NCBI RefSeq assembly: GCF_043290135.1
Contig: NC_134705.1
Span: 102,635,239-102,699,238, forward strand
Reading direction: 5' to 3'
Length of the DNA stretch: 64,000 nucleotides
Source: Rhipicephalus microplus
Lineage: Eukaryota > Arthropoda > Arachnida > Ixodida > Ixodidae
Shown here: in pieces, positions 21,040-30,455 of the stretch
Layout of the letters: each line of letters starts with the position of its first letter
How positions within the stretch are numbered: position 1 is the first letter of the stretch
The notes under the pieces: generated by a model
What the model saw: the letters and a program-made list of their open reading frames with translations, nothing else
Databases searched by the model: none
What the model was told of the DNA's origin: nothing
Program-made: the position numbers and the translations under genes

Positions 21040-22772
21040 AGGCAGAGGAAGGATCGCGTATCCAGCTCCCCCGGACCTGACAATATTCCTGCCAAAGTTT
21101 TAAAGGCTACTAATAGCATTTATAGCAAATTTTTGGAGATAATTTTTAAACAGTCCATTTCTGAAGGTTTCATCCCACATGATTGGAAACTTGGGAAGGT
21201 TGTACCCGTTTTCAAGTCTGGCAAGCGATCTGACCCATCTAACTATCGCAAAATTTCACTAACGTGCATCGCTTGCAAACTTATGGAACATATAATATAT
21301 TCACATGTTGCTCGTCACCTCGATGATCACTCTTTCTTTTTTCATAAGCAGCATGGTTTTCGTTCAGGGCTCTCAGGCGAAACTCAACTTTTTGAATTTA
21401 CGACTGATCTTCATCTCAACCTTGATTCGTCATTTCAGACTGATGTTATTTTTGTCAACTTTTCAAATGCCTTCAATCTCGTGCCTCACCAACGACTAAT
21501 CAACAAACTTTCTTCACTTTCCCTCGATCCCCTGACCTTATCATGGATTAAGTGCTTCCTAACCCACCGGTCGCAATTCACTGTTATCGGTGGTGCCCAA
21601 TCTGATACTACTCCAGTAATCTCTGGCGTCCCTCAGGCCTCGGTTCTCGGCCCGCTCCTCTTTTTAATCTACGTAAATGACCTTCCTTCCGGCATTTCAT
21701 CAACGGTTCGGCTTTTTGCTGACGATTGCGTCATCTACCGTCGTATATGAACTCCCGAAGATCAGCTACTACAACAGCAAGATTTACACATCATTGATAA
21801 CTGGTGCGCTCAGTGGATGATGAGGCCGAATACTTCCGAATGTAAGTTCATGCCTGTCTCACGAAAACACACTAACGTCATCCATCCGTATTCATTAAAC
21901 TCAACAGTGTTATCCCAAGTGGATTCTTACCGATACCTTGGCGTTGTAATTACAAGCAGACTAACCTGGACCGAGCATATTACCAAACTAGCTGCCGATG
22001 CCTCAAAAACTCTTGGCTATCTTAGGAGATAATGTCATTATCACCTGCAAGCCTTCGCAAATTGGCCTTTGAAACTTTTGTTCGTACTAAAATGGAATAC
22101 GCATCTGCAATTTGGAGCCCTCATCAGATATACCTAATTAACATTCTTGAATCCGTCCAAAATCGTGCCGCCAGATTCATCTCCGCAAATTACGACAAAT
22201 AGCAAGCATCAGTAAAATGAAATCATCCCTCGGTCTCCCTGTTTTGTCAGCTCGACGCAAAATTTCACGTCTCTGTCTTTTTCACAAACTTTACTACAGC
22301 TTTTCTCACCTACATGGCTCACTTTTACTTCCGCCTGTCCGAAGATCTCGTCGCCTATTTCATTCCCTGAGTATCCAACGTCTGTTTGGTTCTACTAACG
22401 CTTTTAATAAATCATTTCTTCCTACGGCTATCGATGAGTGGAACGGTTTGACGGATGCTATTGTCAGCGAACAAGTTGCTGTTAAATTTAGAGATTTATT
22501 ACTAGCTACTCTTGACTCTTAATCGCTGTTTGTCCTTCTTTGTTGTTTGTTCTCTGCCGCCTGTATATTTTGGACCGCGAATTAACTGTTGAATATTTCG
22601 TTTGACATGCTCTGTTTTCTTTTTGTTTTTTGTTGCTACCTGTATGTTTCAGTAATTCAAAAACTGTAACCATGAACTGGATTTTCATTGAAATTTGTAC
22701 TTGCATTGTTCCCCCCCCCTTATGTAATGCCCCGAGAGAGGCCCTTAGGGTAAAATAAATGATGATGATGAT
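21040..22772 (+). mobile_element. CR1/Jockey-group LINE, 5'-truncated and decayed
   Basis: The element carries the RT core and the end of ORF2. Its 3' UTR contains CCCCTTATGTAATGCCCC and ends in AAATAAATGATGATGATGATG. A truncated copy of the same family with the same 3' UTR landmarks sits at 36112-36885. The 5' boundary is approximate, set where RT homology begins. Confidence 0.85.
21046..22522 (+). pseudogene. LINE ORF2 (reverse transcriptase) pseudogene
   Basis: RT motifs in order are SSPGPDNIPAKVL near 21060, LGKVVPVFKSGKRSDPSNYR near 21190, QHGFRSGLS near 21350, VNFSNAFNLV near 21460 (the first catalytic Asp position reads N in this copy), SGVPQASVLGPLLFLIYVND near 21625 and FADD near 21715. 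An in-frame TGA at 21748, a frameshift at the end of the 21817-22032 segment and a stop near 22201 break it. The last open piece, 22217-22522, carries the usual C-terminal region. The copy is not functional. Confidence 0.88.
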
Positions 22773-23329
22773 GAAATAGATGACGTCACGATTGCGCCTA
22801 GGCGTTGAGCACTGTTTTATTAGAATTTTTTCTCGAGAACGTCACTCATTTCAGTGATATTTCTGGCACGCGTGCGGGCCCATGATGGCTACCCTCATTG
22901 GCCACAGTAACTGTGCAACACACTATTATTGAATCAACGAGTGGCCGTGCATTTGTGCATAAGGCGTGGTCATTTGGATCTATGATATAATTTGTCGAAT
23001 AAAACCAAGGGTCATTAGAAGACTTTAAAACTGAATATTAAATTACATGTCCTGTTCTGTGCTTTAATGCTTGGCTTGCGTGCCTTCTGGAGCCTCGAAT
23101 ACCGATCGGGACCTTTCCAAACGGTCTTAATTTTCTTAAACTTCGCTGCGAATGTCCTACCGAAGAGGGAATAGCCGGCTTCGGTGTCGACATTATCTGT
23201 GACGCTGCAGCCGTCGATAAGGACGTTCAGGAGTCTAGTTCGTCGTCTCGCTTTGCAGTTAGGTAATGGCAACCTCTGCACTGACGTTGTATCATTAGGT
23301 CTTCTTGTATCATTAGACCAATCGGTGTC
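22773..23329. other. No recognisable feature
   Basis: The minus-strand frame 23015-23281 has no recognisable domain. No repeat landmarks are seen. Confidence 0.35.
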
Positions 23330-23445
23330 TTCTGATTGGTCTCCTAACGAGTCGTGTTGTACGCGAACGTGACGTAGGGCATATTGACGTCCCGGTTCCT
23401 GTGATCTACATCTGCGTACATGCTTATCATGTCAGCTAAAGCTCA
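23330..23445 (-). pseudogene. Gypsy integrase scrap (copy E)
   Basis: On the minus strand about 115 bases read ADMISMYADVDHRNRDVNMP followed by YVTFAYNTTR, which aligns with the late integrase segment of Gypsy C (ADMISMHIDV ... VTFAYNTA). Eighteen bases around ACGCGAACGTGACGTAGG are identical to Gypsy D near 9876. Nothing on either side extends the match. Confidence 0.6.
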
Positions 23446-24029
23446 AGTATGCCTTGAGTGTAGAAACTGTGAATGAAATAGGTTGCATTGTCGTGAGGAA
23501 CGGACGAAGTTTGAAGGCCTTGAAGGTTTGGTAGAGCGGCCTTTGTGGGCATCGTCGTCTTTCCTGCTTGCATGCTTGTGGTCCTAAACTGATTCGTCGG
23601 TGCCTGAACCATTTTAAGGTAGAAATAGTGAATTCTTGTCTCGTTCAATGATTCATAAGGTTTCGGAGCTGTAATCTTAGGCGCAATCTTGATCTCTTGG
23701 GCCGAATACTTTTCTGGCGCTGTACGTTATGTGAATATGGCCCATGTTTCGAATTTCTCCTAAAAGGCTTGATTTGCATCGTCGTCCTTTTTGGTGAACC
23801 TCTTGAAAAGTCTATGATTTTCTTGGACTTGCTTTTCCTGGCGTTACTCATGATACTGTGAGAGACAGAGGGGGAGAGGATTCGAATTTGCGGTGGAGCG
23901 CGGACGCAACTTTATGAAGCTTACTCCCATAACGCTTCGCATCTGAAAGTGCAGCTAGCCCACCTTATGGGCGTTGTCTATTTTCTCTTCGAAGTACAAT
24001 GCCGATGTCGACGAAGACGAAGTCTTATA
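23446..24029. other. Flank of the intact LINE, no recognisable gene
   Basis: Frames 23436-23648 and 23645-23851 on the minus strand are without recognisable domains. Confidence 0.35.
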
Positions 24030-24689
24030 CTTTGGCAGCAGTGGTTGCGGCTAGAGGACGGCGCTCTAATTCCCTGCTTCTGCGCGATACAGGTTGGTGA
24101 CAGCCAGCTCGTTTCAAGGACGATCACCTATCCGCCGGTCGATAACGTTCATTCAGCTGCCTGCTGATCGCAACTGCACGGTCACTACACGTGTCTGGGA
24201 AACCTGCGTCATCTGCGCTTGGTTACCCTCACCACCGACGGAAAAGACGTCACTGGACAGCTTGGCCTGCCACCCATAGGCGCCTTGGACCCTACATAAG
24301 GATTCCCTCTAGTCCTGGCTCGTCACTTTGGCAGCAGTGGTTGCGGCTAGAGGACGGCGCTCTAATTCCCTGCTTCTGCGCGATACAGGTTGGTGACAGC
24401 CAGCTCGTTTCAAGGACGATCACCTATCCGCCGGTCGATAACGTTCATTCAGCTGCCTGCTGATCGCAACTGCACGGTCACTACACGTGTCTGGGAAACC
24501 TGCGTCATCTGCGCTTGGTTACCCTCACCACCGACGGAAAAGACGTCACTGGACAGCTTGGCCTGCCACCCATAGGCGCCTTGGACCCTACATAAGGATT
24601 CCCTCTAGTCCTGGCTCGTCACTTTGGCAGCAGTGGTTGCGGCTAGAGGACGGCGCTCTAATTCCCTGCTTCTGCGCGATACAGGTTGG
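24030..24689 (+). repeat. 5' UTR array of 296-bp monomers (2.2 units)
   Basis: CTTTGGCAGCAGTGGTTGCG occurs at 24030, 24326 and 24622, exactly 296 bp apart. The first two units look identical base for base. The third stops after about 68 bp, just after the CAGGTTGGT that all units share, and then passes into unique leader sequence. By analogy with tandem promoter monomers of mammalian L1, the array may carry the internal Pol II promoter. That role is inferred. Confidence 0.95.
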
Positions 24690-24835
24690 TTCCTTACTTA
24701 TTGTTTTGTCTTGGAACTCCTTGCCGCTCCCACTGCTGCCAGCAGTTTTTGTAGTTTTTAGCGTTGTCTTTATTATACTCTTTTTTAGTGTTTTCTACTA
24801 TTGCTGATGATTATTAGTGTTCTAAGCATTGCATC

Positions 24836-25483
24836 ATGCCAACCACGGCCGAGCTTTCGAGGCAAATTGAGCTACTTCGTGCTGACCTTGCAGAAATGAA
24901 GAATAGCTTGCAAGTGCATAGCCAACTCTACGAGTCCGTTAAGAGCAGAAATGAAGAATTGTCCAAAGAAAACAAAGAACTCAGGGACGAGAGTAAACAA
25001 CTATGTAATCGTCTGGCTGCCTTGGAGCAATACTCACGCTTAAACAATGTTGAGATAAAGGGTATCCCTGACACGAAAGGTGAAAACTGCCTTGCTATAA
25101 TGCAGGCAATTGGTGAGAAAGTTGGGTGCCCCGTTGAGCCGACAGACATCGATGTCGTCCACCGTGTCCCGGCGAAAAATGGATCGAACATTATAGCGAG
25201 ATTTTGCTCCAGGACAAAGAAAGCAGACTTTGCTTCCAAAGCACGGAAAGCACGAATCACGACGGGTGTCATTGGCTTTCGTAAAGAGACGGAAAAACCG
25301 GTGTTTGTTAACGATCACCTAACCCCAGAAAACAAGAGATTGTTTGCTCAGGCTTTGGAACTAAAAAAGGCGAAAAATTGGAAGCATCTATGGACAGATT
25401 CCTGCGTAATAAAGGCCAGAAAAAGTGATGACAGCCGCGTCTTTCGTATACGTGAAGCAGGCCATCTATCTGTCTTTCAGTAG
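24836..25483 (+). CDS. ORF1: LINE ORF1 protein (coiled coil plus RRM-like domain)
   Basis: The 215-residue RNA-binding chaperone starts at MPTTAELSRQ. Residues about 5-65 are a heptad-rich coiled coil (ELSKENKELRDESKQL), likely for oligomerisation. Residues 63-78 give LEQYSRLNNVEIKGIP, the conserved entry to the Baculo_FP/Transposase_22-type RRM-like domain, and VVHRV follows at about 107-111. The C-terminal third is basic (KKAKNWKHLWTD). It would bind LINE RNA and form the RNP with ORF2p. It ends in TAG at 25481-25483, directly followed in the same frame by the ORF2 ATG. No retroviral-style zinc knuckles are present. Confidence 0.9.
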   Translation: MPTTAELSRQIELLRADLAEMKNSLQVHSQLYESVKSRNEELSKENKELRDESKQLCNRLAALEQYSRLNNVEIKGIPDTKGENCLAIMQAIGEKVGCPVEPTDIDVVHRVPAKNGSNIIARFCSRTKKADFASKARKARITTGVIGFRKETEKPVFVNDHLTPENKRLFAQALELKKAKNWKHLWTDSCVIKARKSDDSRVFRIREAGHLSVFQ

Positions 25484-28405
25484 ATGGCTGCCTCTAAGAT
25501 ATCTGGAACAACCATGGATTCCTCTGTTTTGTCTTATCAGCAAACTAAAACATTTCTCAAGAATAAACCCCCAGCTTTATCATTGATTCATTTCAATGTC
25601 CGCAGCCTCAGAAAGCATCATAATGACCTCATACACTTCCTGACAGCAATCAATCACACGTTTTCAGTCATATGCCTCTCTGAGACATGGTTAACAAATA
25701 ACGATGGTAATCTATATGGCATGTCGAACTATACCTCTGAGTACTGCAACCGCGATTCAGCCCGTGGTGGTGGTTCTGCGGTCTTTATTGATTCGTCATT
25801 GTCATATAGGCGTCGTCACGATCTTTCTTTTACTAACCTAAACTGTGAATCGGTCTGGCTTGAATTTGACCAAACGGTTTTTTCACTGAACGGCAGAAAC
25901 ACCATCATTGCATCAATCTACCGCTCTCCGTCTTCATCTATTGTTCATTTTTGCTCGCAACTTGAATCCCTTCTAAACCTTCTCGTTTTTGAAAACAAAA
26001 ACGTCATCATATGCGGCGACATTAACATTAACATACTTGACCTTTACAGTCATTCATGCTCGGATTATGTTCGCGTTTTTCAAAGTTTTGGCTTCTCATC
26101 GTTAATCACAGCTCCTACTAGGTGCGATCCATCAGGCACGAATACACTGATTGACCACATTTTGTCCAGTTTGACAACGAGCGCCTCTGCGGCTGTAATA
26201 GACTATCAGTTTAGTGACCATTATCCTGTTTTTCTCAGAATAGAATCCGCTCTCTTGCCCCGTGCCACAAATCATAAACAAGTCATGAAAGCGGTGTTTA
26301 ACACAGAAACATTTGTTTCCTTGATTAACCAACTAGACTGGACTGATGTCACACAAAACGAATCTGCTGAGCAAGCCTACGACTCATTTTCTGCTCTAAT
26401 AGCAAACTGCATAACACAGAGCACATCGCATGTCCCTATTTCTTGGCGGTTTAAAGAGCGAAGAAACCCATGGATCACCAACGGATTATTGCACTCAATT
26501 TCAAAAAAAGATAAAATGCATAAGAAGCTTAAGGACCAACCATTTAACACAGTGCTACAAATTCGCTATAAAAAATATTCGAATACGCTTGGTGCAATTT
26601 TGAAACGTGCTAAACGTGACTATTTTCAAACGCGCATATTGCTTAATGGAACTGATACTAAACGAAACTGGCAGCTAATTAAAAAGTTTCTGAACAAAAC
26701 CGATTCCCATGCACGGTTAACGAAAATAAGTACTGCATCCTGCACATTCACTGAGCCAATTGACATTGCCAATGCTTTTAACGACCATTTTGCCAACACT
26801 GAAAACAATCAACACCGGCCATCACTTTCCCACTTATCGCGCTGTCCGCAATCTTTTTACTTATATCCTACTTCTAGCGCTGAAGTTCGCTCTGTCATAT
26901 CATCGTTAAAAACAACCGGGGCGGGTTTAGACTCCATTCACCCTTCACGAGTTAAGCTGATAATCGACTATGTTTCACCTGTTCTTGCTAACATCATCAA
27001 CAAAATGTTCAAGGATGGCACATTTCCAACCTCCCTAAAAAACGGCAAGATAACTCCCGTCTTCAAGAAAGGTGACCGTGAATGCATTAACAATTACCGT
27101 CCTATTTGCATTCTTCCTTTTTTTAGTAAAGTAATCGAAAAGATTTTGTACAAACGCCTCATGTCATATTTCAAAAAATTCGACTTGCTCTCTCCCCATC
27201 AGTTTGGTTTCCGTCCAGGTTTCTCAACCGAACTGGCGCTCATTAGTTTCACGGACAAAATCAAACTAGCCATTGATGACGGTTCACTATTTGGTGCAGT
27301 CTTTGTTGATCTTACTAAAGCTTTTGACACTATTAATCATTCCATTCTTTTTCACAAGCTCGCATCTTACGGCATTACAGGACCAGCCTTGAGCCTTATT
27401 AAGAATTACCTAAAAAACAGGTCGCAAGTTGTACAAATCGACGGTAGTGTTTCCTCTCCCAAGGTTACTAATACAGGAGTGCCTCAAGGATCTATTCTAG
27501 GCCCGCTGCTTTTTCTACTCTTCATCAACGATTTGCCCCTAACACTTCGCCATACTGACTGCTTGTTATATGCGGACGATACAACCATATATTCATCTCA
27601 TAAAAGCATCGCCGTACTGTTACAAAATCTAAATGTTGACTTAAAAAATGTAAGTGATTGGTGCAGTCGTAACTGCCTGCACATTAACCCCACTAAAACT
27701 ACATTTGTAATATTTCATTCTCCATTATCAAAAGTGCCACCCGTGGTGCTCACGATGGGGGACAATGAAATACCCGTTACTAACAGCGCCAGGTTTCTGG
27801 GTGTGACATTAGATGAGCACCTAAAATATAATATTCATGTTCATTCACTAATGCATAAAGTTTCTTTTGGCATACACGTAATCATTAAATCACGTAATTA
27901 TTTCGAAAGGCCCATTATTCGTTCACTTTATCACTCTTTCATTCATAGCCATCTGTCTTACTGTGTATCATCTTGGGCTAATACTTACTTTTGTCACCTC
28001 GATTCCCTTCAACGCCTGCAAAACCAAGCTATACGACTAATGACCTTCAGTAATGTTTTTACCCCCTCTAAACCGCTATACCAAAATCTAAATATTTTGC
28101 CACTCTCAGAACTACTTAAACAAAAACTATCTCTATTTATTTTTCGGCTAAAGAGATGTGGCACCTCCATTCCGGCTTACTCAAATGAATTTTTTGTCAA
28201 CACTAACATTACGAGGTTCTCTTCAAACGACAATCTACTTCTTCCCGCCGCTCGAACAAATTACGCGAAACTAACAGCCCTTTTTTCAGGCATATCCATT
28301 TGGAATTCGTTACCATACGAAATTAAATCAGCATCCTCTGTACATACATTTCAAAGCCTTCACAAAAAATACTGTCTCGGCAAATTATGTGGGCAGGCAC
28401 ACTAA
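25484..28405 (+). CDS. ORF2: LINE ORF2 protein (AP endonuclease plus reverse transcriptase)
   Basis: The 973-residue enzyme drives target-primed reverse transcription. The N-terminal APE-type endonuclease shows FNVRSL (Asn38), SETWL (Glu67), GDININ near 178 and SDH near 244-246, which are the expected catalytic and metal-binding residues. A linker leads to the RT: NGKITPVFKKGDRECINNYR from about residue 518, HQFGFRPGFST, VDLTKAFDTI near 608, GVPQGSILGPLLF, and YADD at residues 696-699. The C-terminal region has no RNase H or zinc knuckle. Length is normal for L2/CR1 ORF2. Translation probably depends on reinitiation or UAG readthrough, because ORF1 ends immediately upstream in the same frame. 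Confidence 0.93.
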   Translation: MAASKISGTTMDSSVLSYQQTKTFLKNKPPALSLIHFNVRSLRKHHNDLIHFLTAINHTFSVICLSETWLTNNDGNLYGMSNYTSEYCNRDSARGGGSAVFIDSSLSYRRRHDLSFTNLNCESVWLEFDQTVFSLNGRNTIIASIYRSPSSSIVHFCSQLESLLNLLVFENKNVIICGDININILDLYSHSCSDYVRVFQSFGFSSLITAPTRCDPSGTNTLIDHILSSLTTSASAAVIDYQFSDHYPVFLRIESALLPRATNHKQVMKAVFNTETFVSLINQLDWTDVTQNESAEQAYDSFSALIANCITQSTSHVPISWRFKERRNPWITNGLLHSISKKDKMHKKLKDQPFNTVLQIRYKKYSNTLGAILKRAKRDYFQTRILLNGTDTKRNWQLIKKFLNKTDSHARLTKISTASCTFTEPIDIANAFNDHFANTENNQHRPSLSHLSRCPQSFYLYPTSSAEVRSVISSLKTTGAGLDSIHPSRVKLIIDYVSPVLANIINKMFKDGTFPTSLKNGKITPVFKKGDRECINNYRPICILPFFSKVIEKILYKRLMSYFKKFDLLSPHQFGFRPGFSTELALISFTDKIKLAIDDGSLFGAVFVDLTKAFDTINHSILFHKLASYGITGPALSLIKNYLKNRSQVVQIDGSVSSPKVTNTGVPQGSILGPLLFLLFINDLPLTLRHTDCLLYADDTTIYSSHKSIAVLLQNLNVDLKNVSDWCSRNCLHINPTKTTFVIFHSPLSKVPPVVLTMGDNEIPVTNSARFLGVTLDEHLKYNIHVHSLMHKVSFGIHVIIKSRNYFERPIIRSLYHSFIHSHLSYCVSSWANTYFCHLDSLQRLQNQAIRLMTFSNVFTPSKPLYQNLNILPLSELLKQKLSLFIFRLKRCGTSIPAYSNEFFVNTNITRFSSNDNLLLPAARTNYAKLTALFSGISIWNSLPYEIKSASSVHTFQSLHKKYCLGKLCGQAH

Positions 28406-28420
28406 CTCAGGGATCTGCCA

Positions 28421-28443
28421 TTTTTTTTTTTTTTTTTTTTTTT
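28421..28443 (+). repeat. Run of 23 T residues in the LINE 3' UTR
   Basis: A homopolymer run lies just after the ORF2 stop. Two further T runs lie near 28768 and 28850. Their lengths could be affected by sequencing error. Confidence 0.9.
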
Positions 28444-28471
28444 CGCGCATGCTTGATTTGCTTCCATTACC

Positions 28472-28531
28472 GCTGAATATTTTGCTATCATTTGCTGAAT
28501 ATTTTGCTATCATTTGCTGAATATTTGCTAT
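28472..28531 (+). repeat. 22-bp tandem repeat in the LINE 3' UTR
   Basis: GCTGAATATTTTGCTATCAT begins at 28472, 28494 and 28516, giving about 2.7 units. No function is evident. Confidence 0.9.
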
Positions 28532-28925
28532 TATTACCGATATGAATTAATCTTGCTTTTGTTTTGTAGCCGTAATTATTATAGCGTTTGGCATTCACTA
28601 TTTTATATGCTGCTATTGTGTTAAAACTTACTATGTTCACTTTGTTTTGATGAATTCATGACGCCTGTGTCATGAAGATTTCCCTTATAACTGTGTTTTT
28701 ATTTTCCAGCGTATATTACAGTCATAGACTTAAATACCATGCCAGTTTTTTTGTTGCTTTTTGTCTTTTTTTTTTTTTTTTTGTTCATTTCTTGCTTTTA
28801 CTCTTCTTATGTAGCTCCTTTAGCTTTCCTGTAAATTTTATACATGTATTTTTTTTTTTTTTGCTATCAGAGCACGCTTTTTTCATGCTGCCAACGTTAT
28901 TCAACTTACACATGTTCTAGTATTA

Positions 28926-28964
28926 GGAGGTCCCCCCGTCAGTTCCTGAAACTATGGGACCTCC
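28926..28964 (+). other. Stem-loop near the LINE 3' end
   Basis: GGAGGTCCC (28926-28934) pairs perfectly with GGGACCTCC (28956-28964) across a 21-nt loop, about 50 nt before the tail repeats. Stem-loops near the 3' end are a known RT-recognition feature in several LINE groups. That role here is inferred. Confidence 0.7.
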
Positions 28965-29005
28965 GAATGTATTACTTACTACTAAAGATGTTACATTGTA
29001 TCCAA

Positions 29006-29046
29006 AGAAGCTGAATAAATTGATTGATTGATTGATTGATTGATTA
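29006..29046 (+). repeat. LINE 3' tail (TTGA repeat)
   Basis: AATAAA is followed directly by about six TTGA units. A microsatellite tail instead of poly(A) is usual for CR1/L2 LINEs. Confidence 0.9.
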
Positions 29047-29644
29047 TAGACGTTAAACTTTGCCTAGGTGGCATTGCGAAAAACGCCGCCACCAGTGCTT
29101 TCATAGCAACGTCGGCCTTAAATGGGTAGTGCACAGAGAGCCGTCCGCAAGCGAACGTGCAGAGGCCCTCCTCTTTTGTTGGTCTTGAGGTGCGGTTTCC
29201 TAGAAATCAAAGACCTGGCAAACTTCTTCCTTCAATCCAACCTTGCTTCATAGAAGTTGGAAGCTCATCAAAACGAAATGCGGGCACAATGAAAGAGATG
29301 TTTTATTTATTTCAGCGTGCTGAAACTGGCAATTTAAAGGAAAGCGAGCATCGCATGACATCGAGTTCGAATAAAGCACTCTGAAGTGCATTCTGTAAGG
29401 ATTAAATGCGTTGAACTTGGCAATGCACACGAAGCCAAAGTGGTGAAGGGCATACACGAACAATCTATGAGATCATAAGTATGAAGATCGCTTTATCCGG
29501 CATGAGTGGCACAGGTGATTTATCGCTTCCTGTGCAATAAACTGTTTTATTACGCATGCACGAATGCAGTGTTGACAGTTGTCTTCGGTTTATATATACT
29601 GCAAATGAAGATATATGCGTGTTCTCTTTCTCAGTGTATAACGT
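29047..29644. other. No recognisable feature
   Basis: Short frames only (29157-29384 plus, 29248-29463 minus). No repeats are recognised. Confidence 0.35.
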
Positions 29645-29659
29645 AAAAGAAAACCGACT

Positions 29660-29892
29660 GATTTATTGATATGTGGGGTTTATTGTCCCCAAACCACCAT
29701 ATTTTAATGAGAAACGCTGCAGTGGAGGGCTCCGGAAATTTCGCCCACCTTTGGTTCTTTAACGTGCACCCAAATTTGAGCACATGGGCCTACAACATTT
29801 TCGCCTCCATTAGAAATGCAGCCGAGGCAGCCGGGATTCGAACCCATGACCTGCGGTTCAGAAACCTTAGCCACTAGACCACCACGGCGGGG
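29660..29892 (-). repeat. Ruka SINE
   Basis: All Ruka landmarks are present on the minus strand: tRNA-like head at the right (B box GGGTTCGAATCCC), GTGCACGTTAAAGAACC, and a tail next to GATTTATTGATA. Imperfect flanking copies of AAAAGAAAACCGA (near 29645) and GAAAGGCAAAACCGA (near 29893) are a likely target-site duplication. Confidence 0.9.
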
Positions 29893-29904
29893 CGAAAGGC
29901 AAAA

Positions 29905-30282
29905 CCGATGCCTCCAAGTTAGTTTCGGTAATCGCAGAGACCAACGGCAAAGAAAACTGACTGTGGTCACGATCATTTTCCGATTTACCTGAATGACACA
30001 CGTCTTCGCAATTCCTGGTTAGAGGCGGTTAAAGCCCTACCTACGCAATGCTATGTCGTTGGGACCACTTCAGATTATCGGTTGTCATGGCGTGTGCGAT
30101 GTTTGGCGCGCCCGGGCGTCACCTCTCTACTGTTGTACATCCCACACCGCGGTCAAAGGGTCTGTTAAGCTTTATAATATATATTGCCATGGTTCTCAGT
30201 CAAGGCTGCTCAAAACAATAACAGGAGACCTACATTATCACTAAAGAAGAATGGCGATTTGGGCTAGTTGGTTTAAATTCTT
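29905..30282. other. No recognisable feature
   Basis: No coding or repeat signal is seen before the palindrome, except that the last ~20 bases (GGGCTAGTTGGTTTAAATTC) belong to the same repeat family as 8441-8530. Confidence 0.35.
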
Positions 30283-30455
30283 GATAATAAGGGTTGCAGC
30301 GCGAGCACGAATGTGCTAGAAGAAACAGACGAAAGTCGAGCTACGGAAGGCAAAGAGGACAACACGAGCGCTGTGTTGTCTTCTTTGCTTTCCGTACCTC
30401 GACTTTCGTCTGTTTCTTCTAGCACATTCGTGCTAGCGCTCGAACCCTTATTATC
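30283..30455. repeat. Long inverted repeat (foldback element), 83-bp arms
   Basis: The left arm 30283-30365 and right arm 30373-30455 are reverse complements with a few mismatches or small gaps. They surround a 7-nt centre, GAGCGCT. Outer ends read GATAATAAGGGTT and AACCCTTATTATC. The DNA would extrude a cruciform, and a transcript would form a long hairpin. Half-arm relative at 8441-8530. Confidence 0.9.

Larger units (their letters stand above)
24030..29046 (+). mobile_element. Apparently intact L2/CR1-type LINE with tandem 5' monomers
   Basis: This is a complete architecture: a tandem 5' UTR array, ORF1 (215 aa), ORF2 (973 aa, endonuclease plus RT), a 3' UTR with a stem-loop, and a TTGA repeat tail. 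Neither ORF has a stop or frameshift. The two complete 5' monomers look identical, which implies very recent origin. The copy begins at a full monomer boundary, suggesting that reverse transcription reached the transcript start. I found no clear target-site duplication. The clade call rests on ORF1 type, the absence of an RNase H domain, and the microsatellite tail. Confidence 0.9.

Noticed and set aside
24094..24807. ORFs within the tandem monomers
   Set aside because: They repeat because the DNA repeats. No domain, and they lie in the LINE 5' UTR.
28990..29046. Ruka and the intact LINE sharing a 3' tail (SINE-LINE partnership)
   Set aside because: Read on their own coding strands, Ruka ends in ATCA-type repeats and the LINE in TTGA-type repeats. 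These are complementary, not identical, and the preceding 3' sequences do not match.
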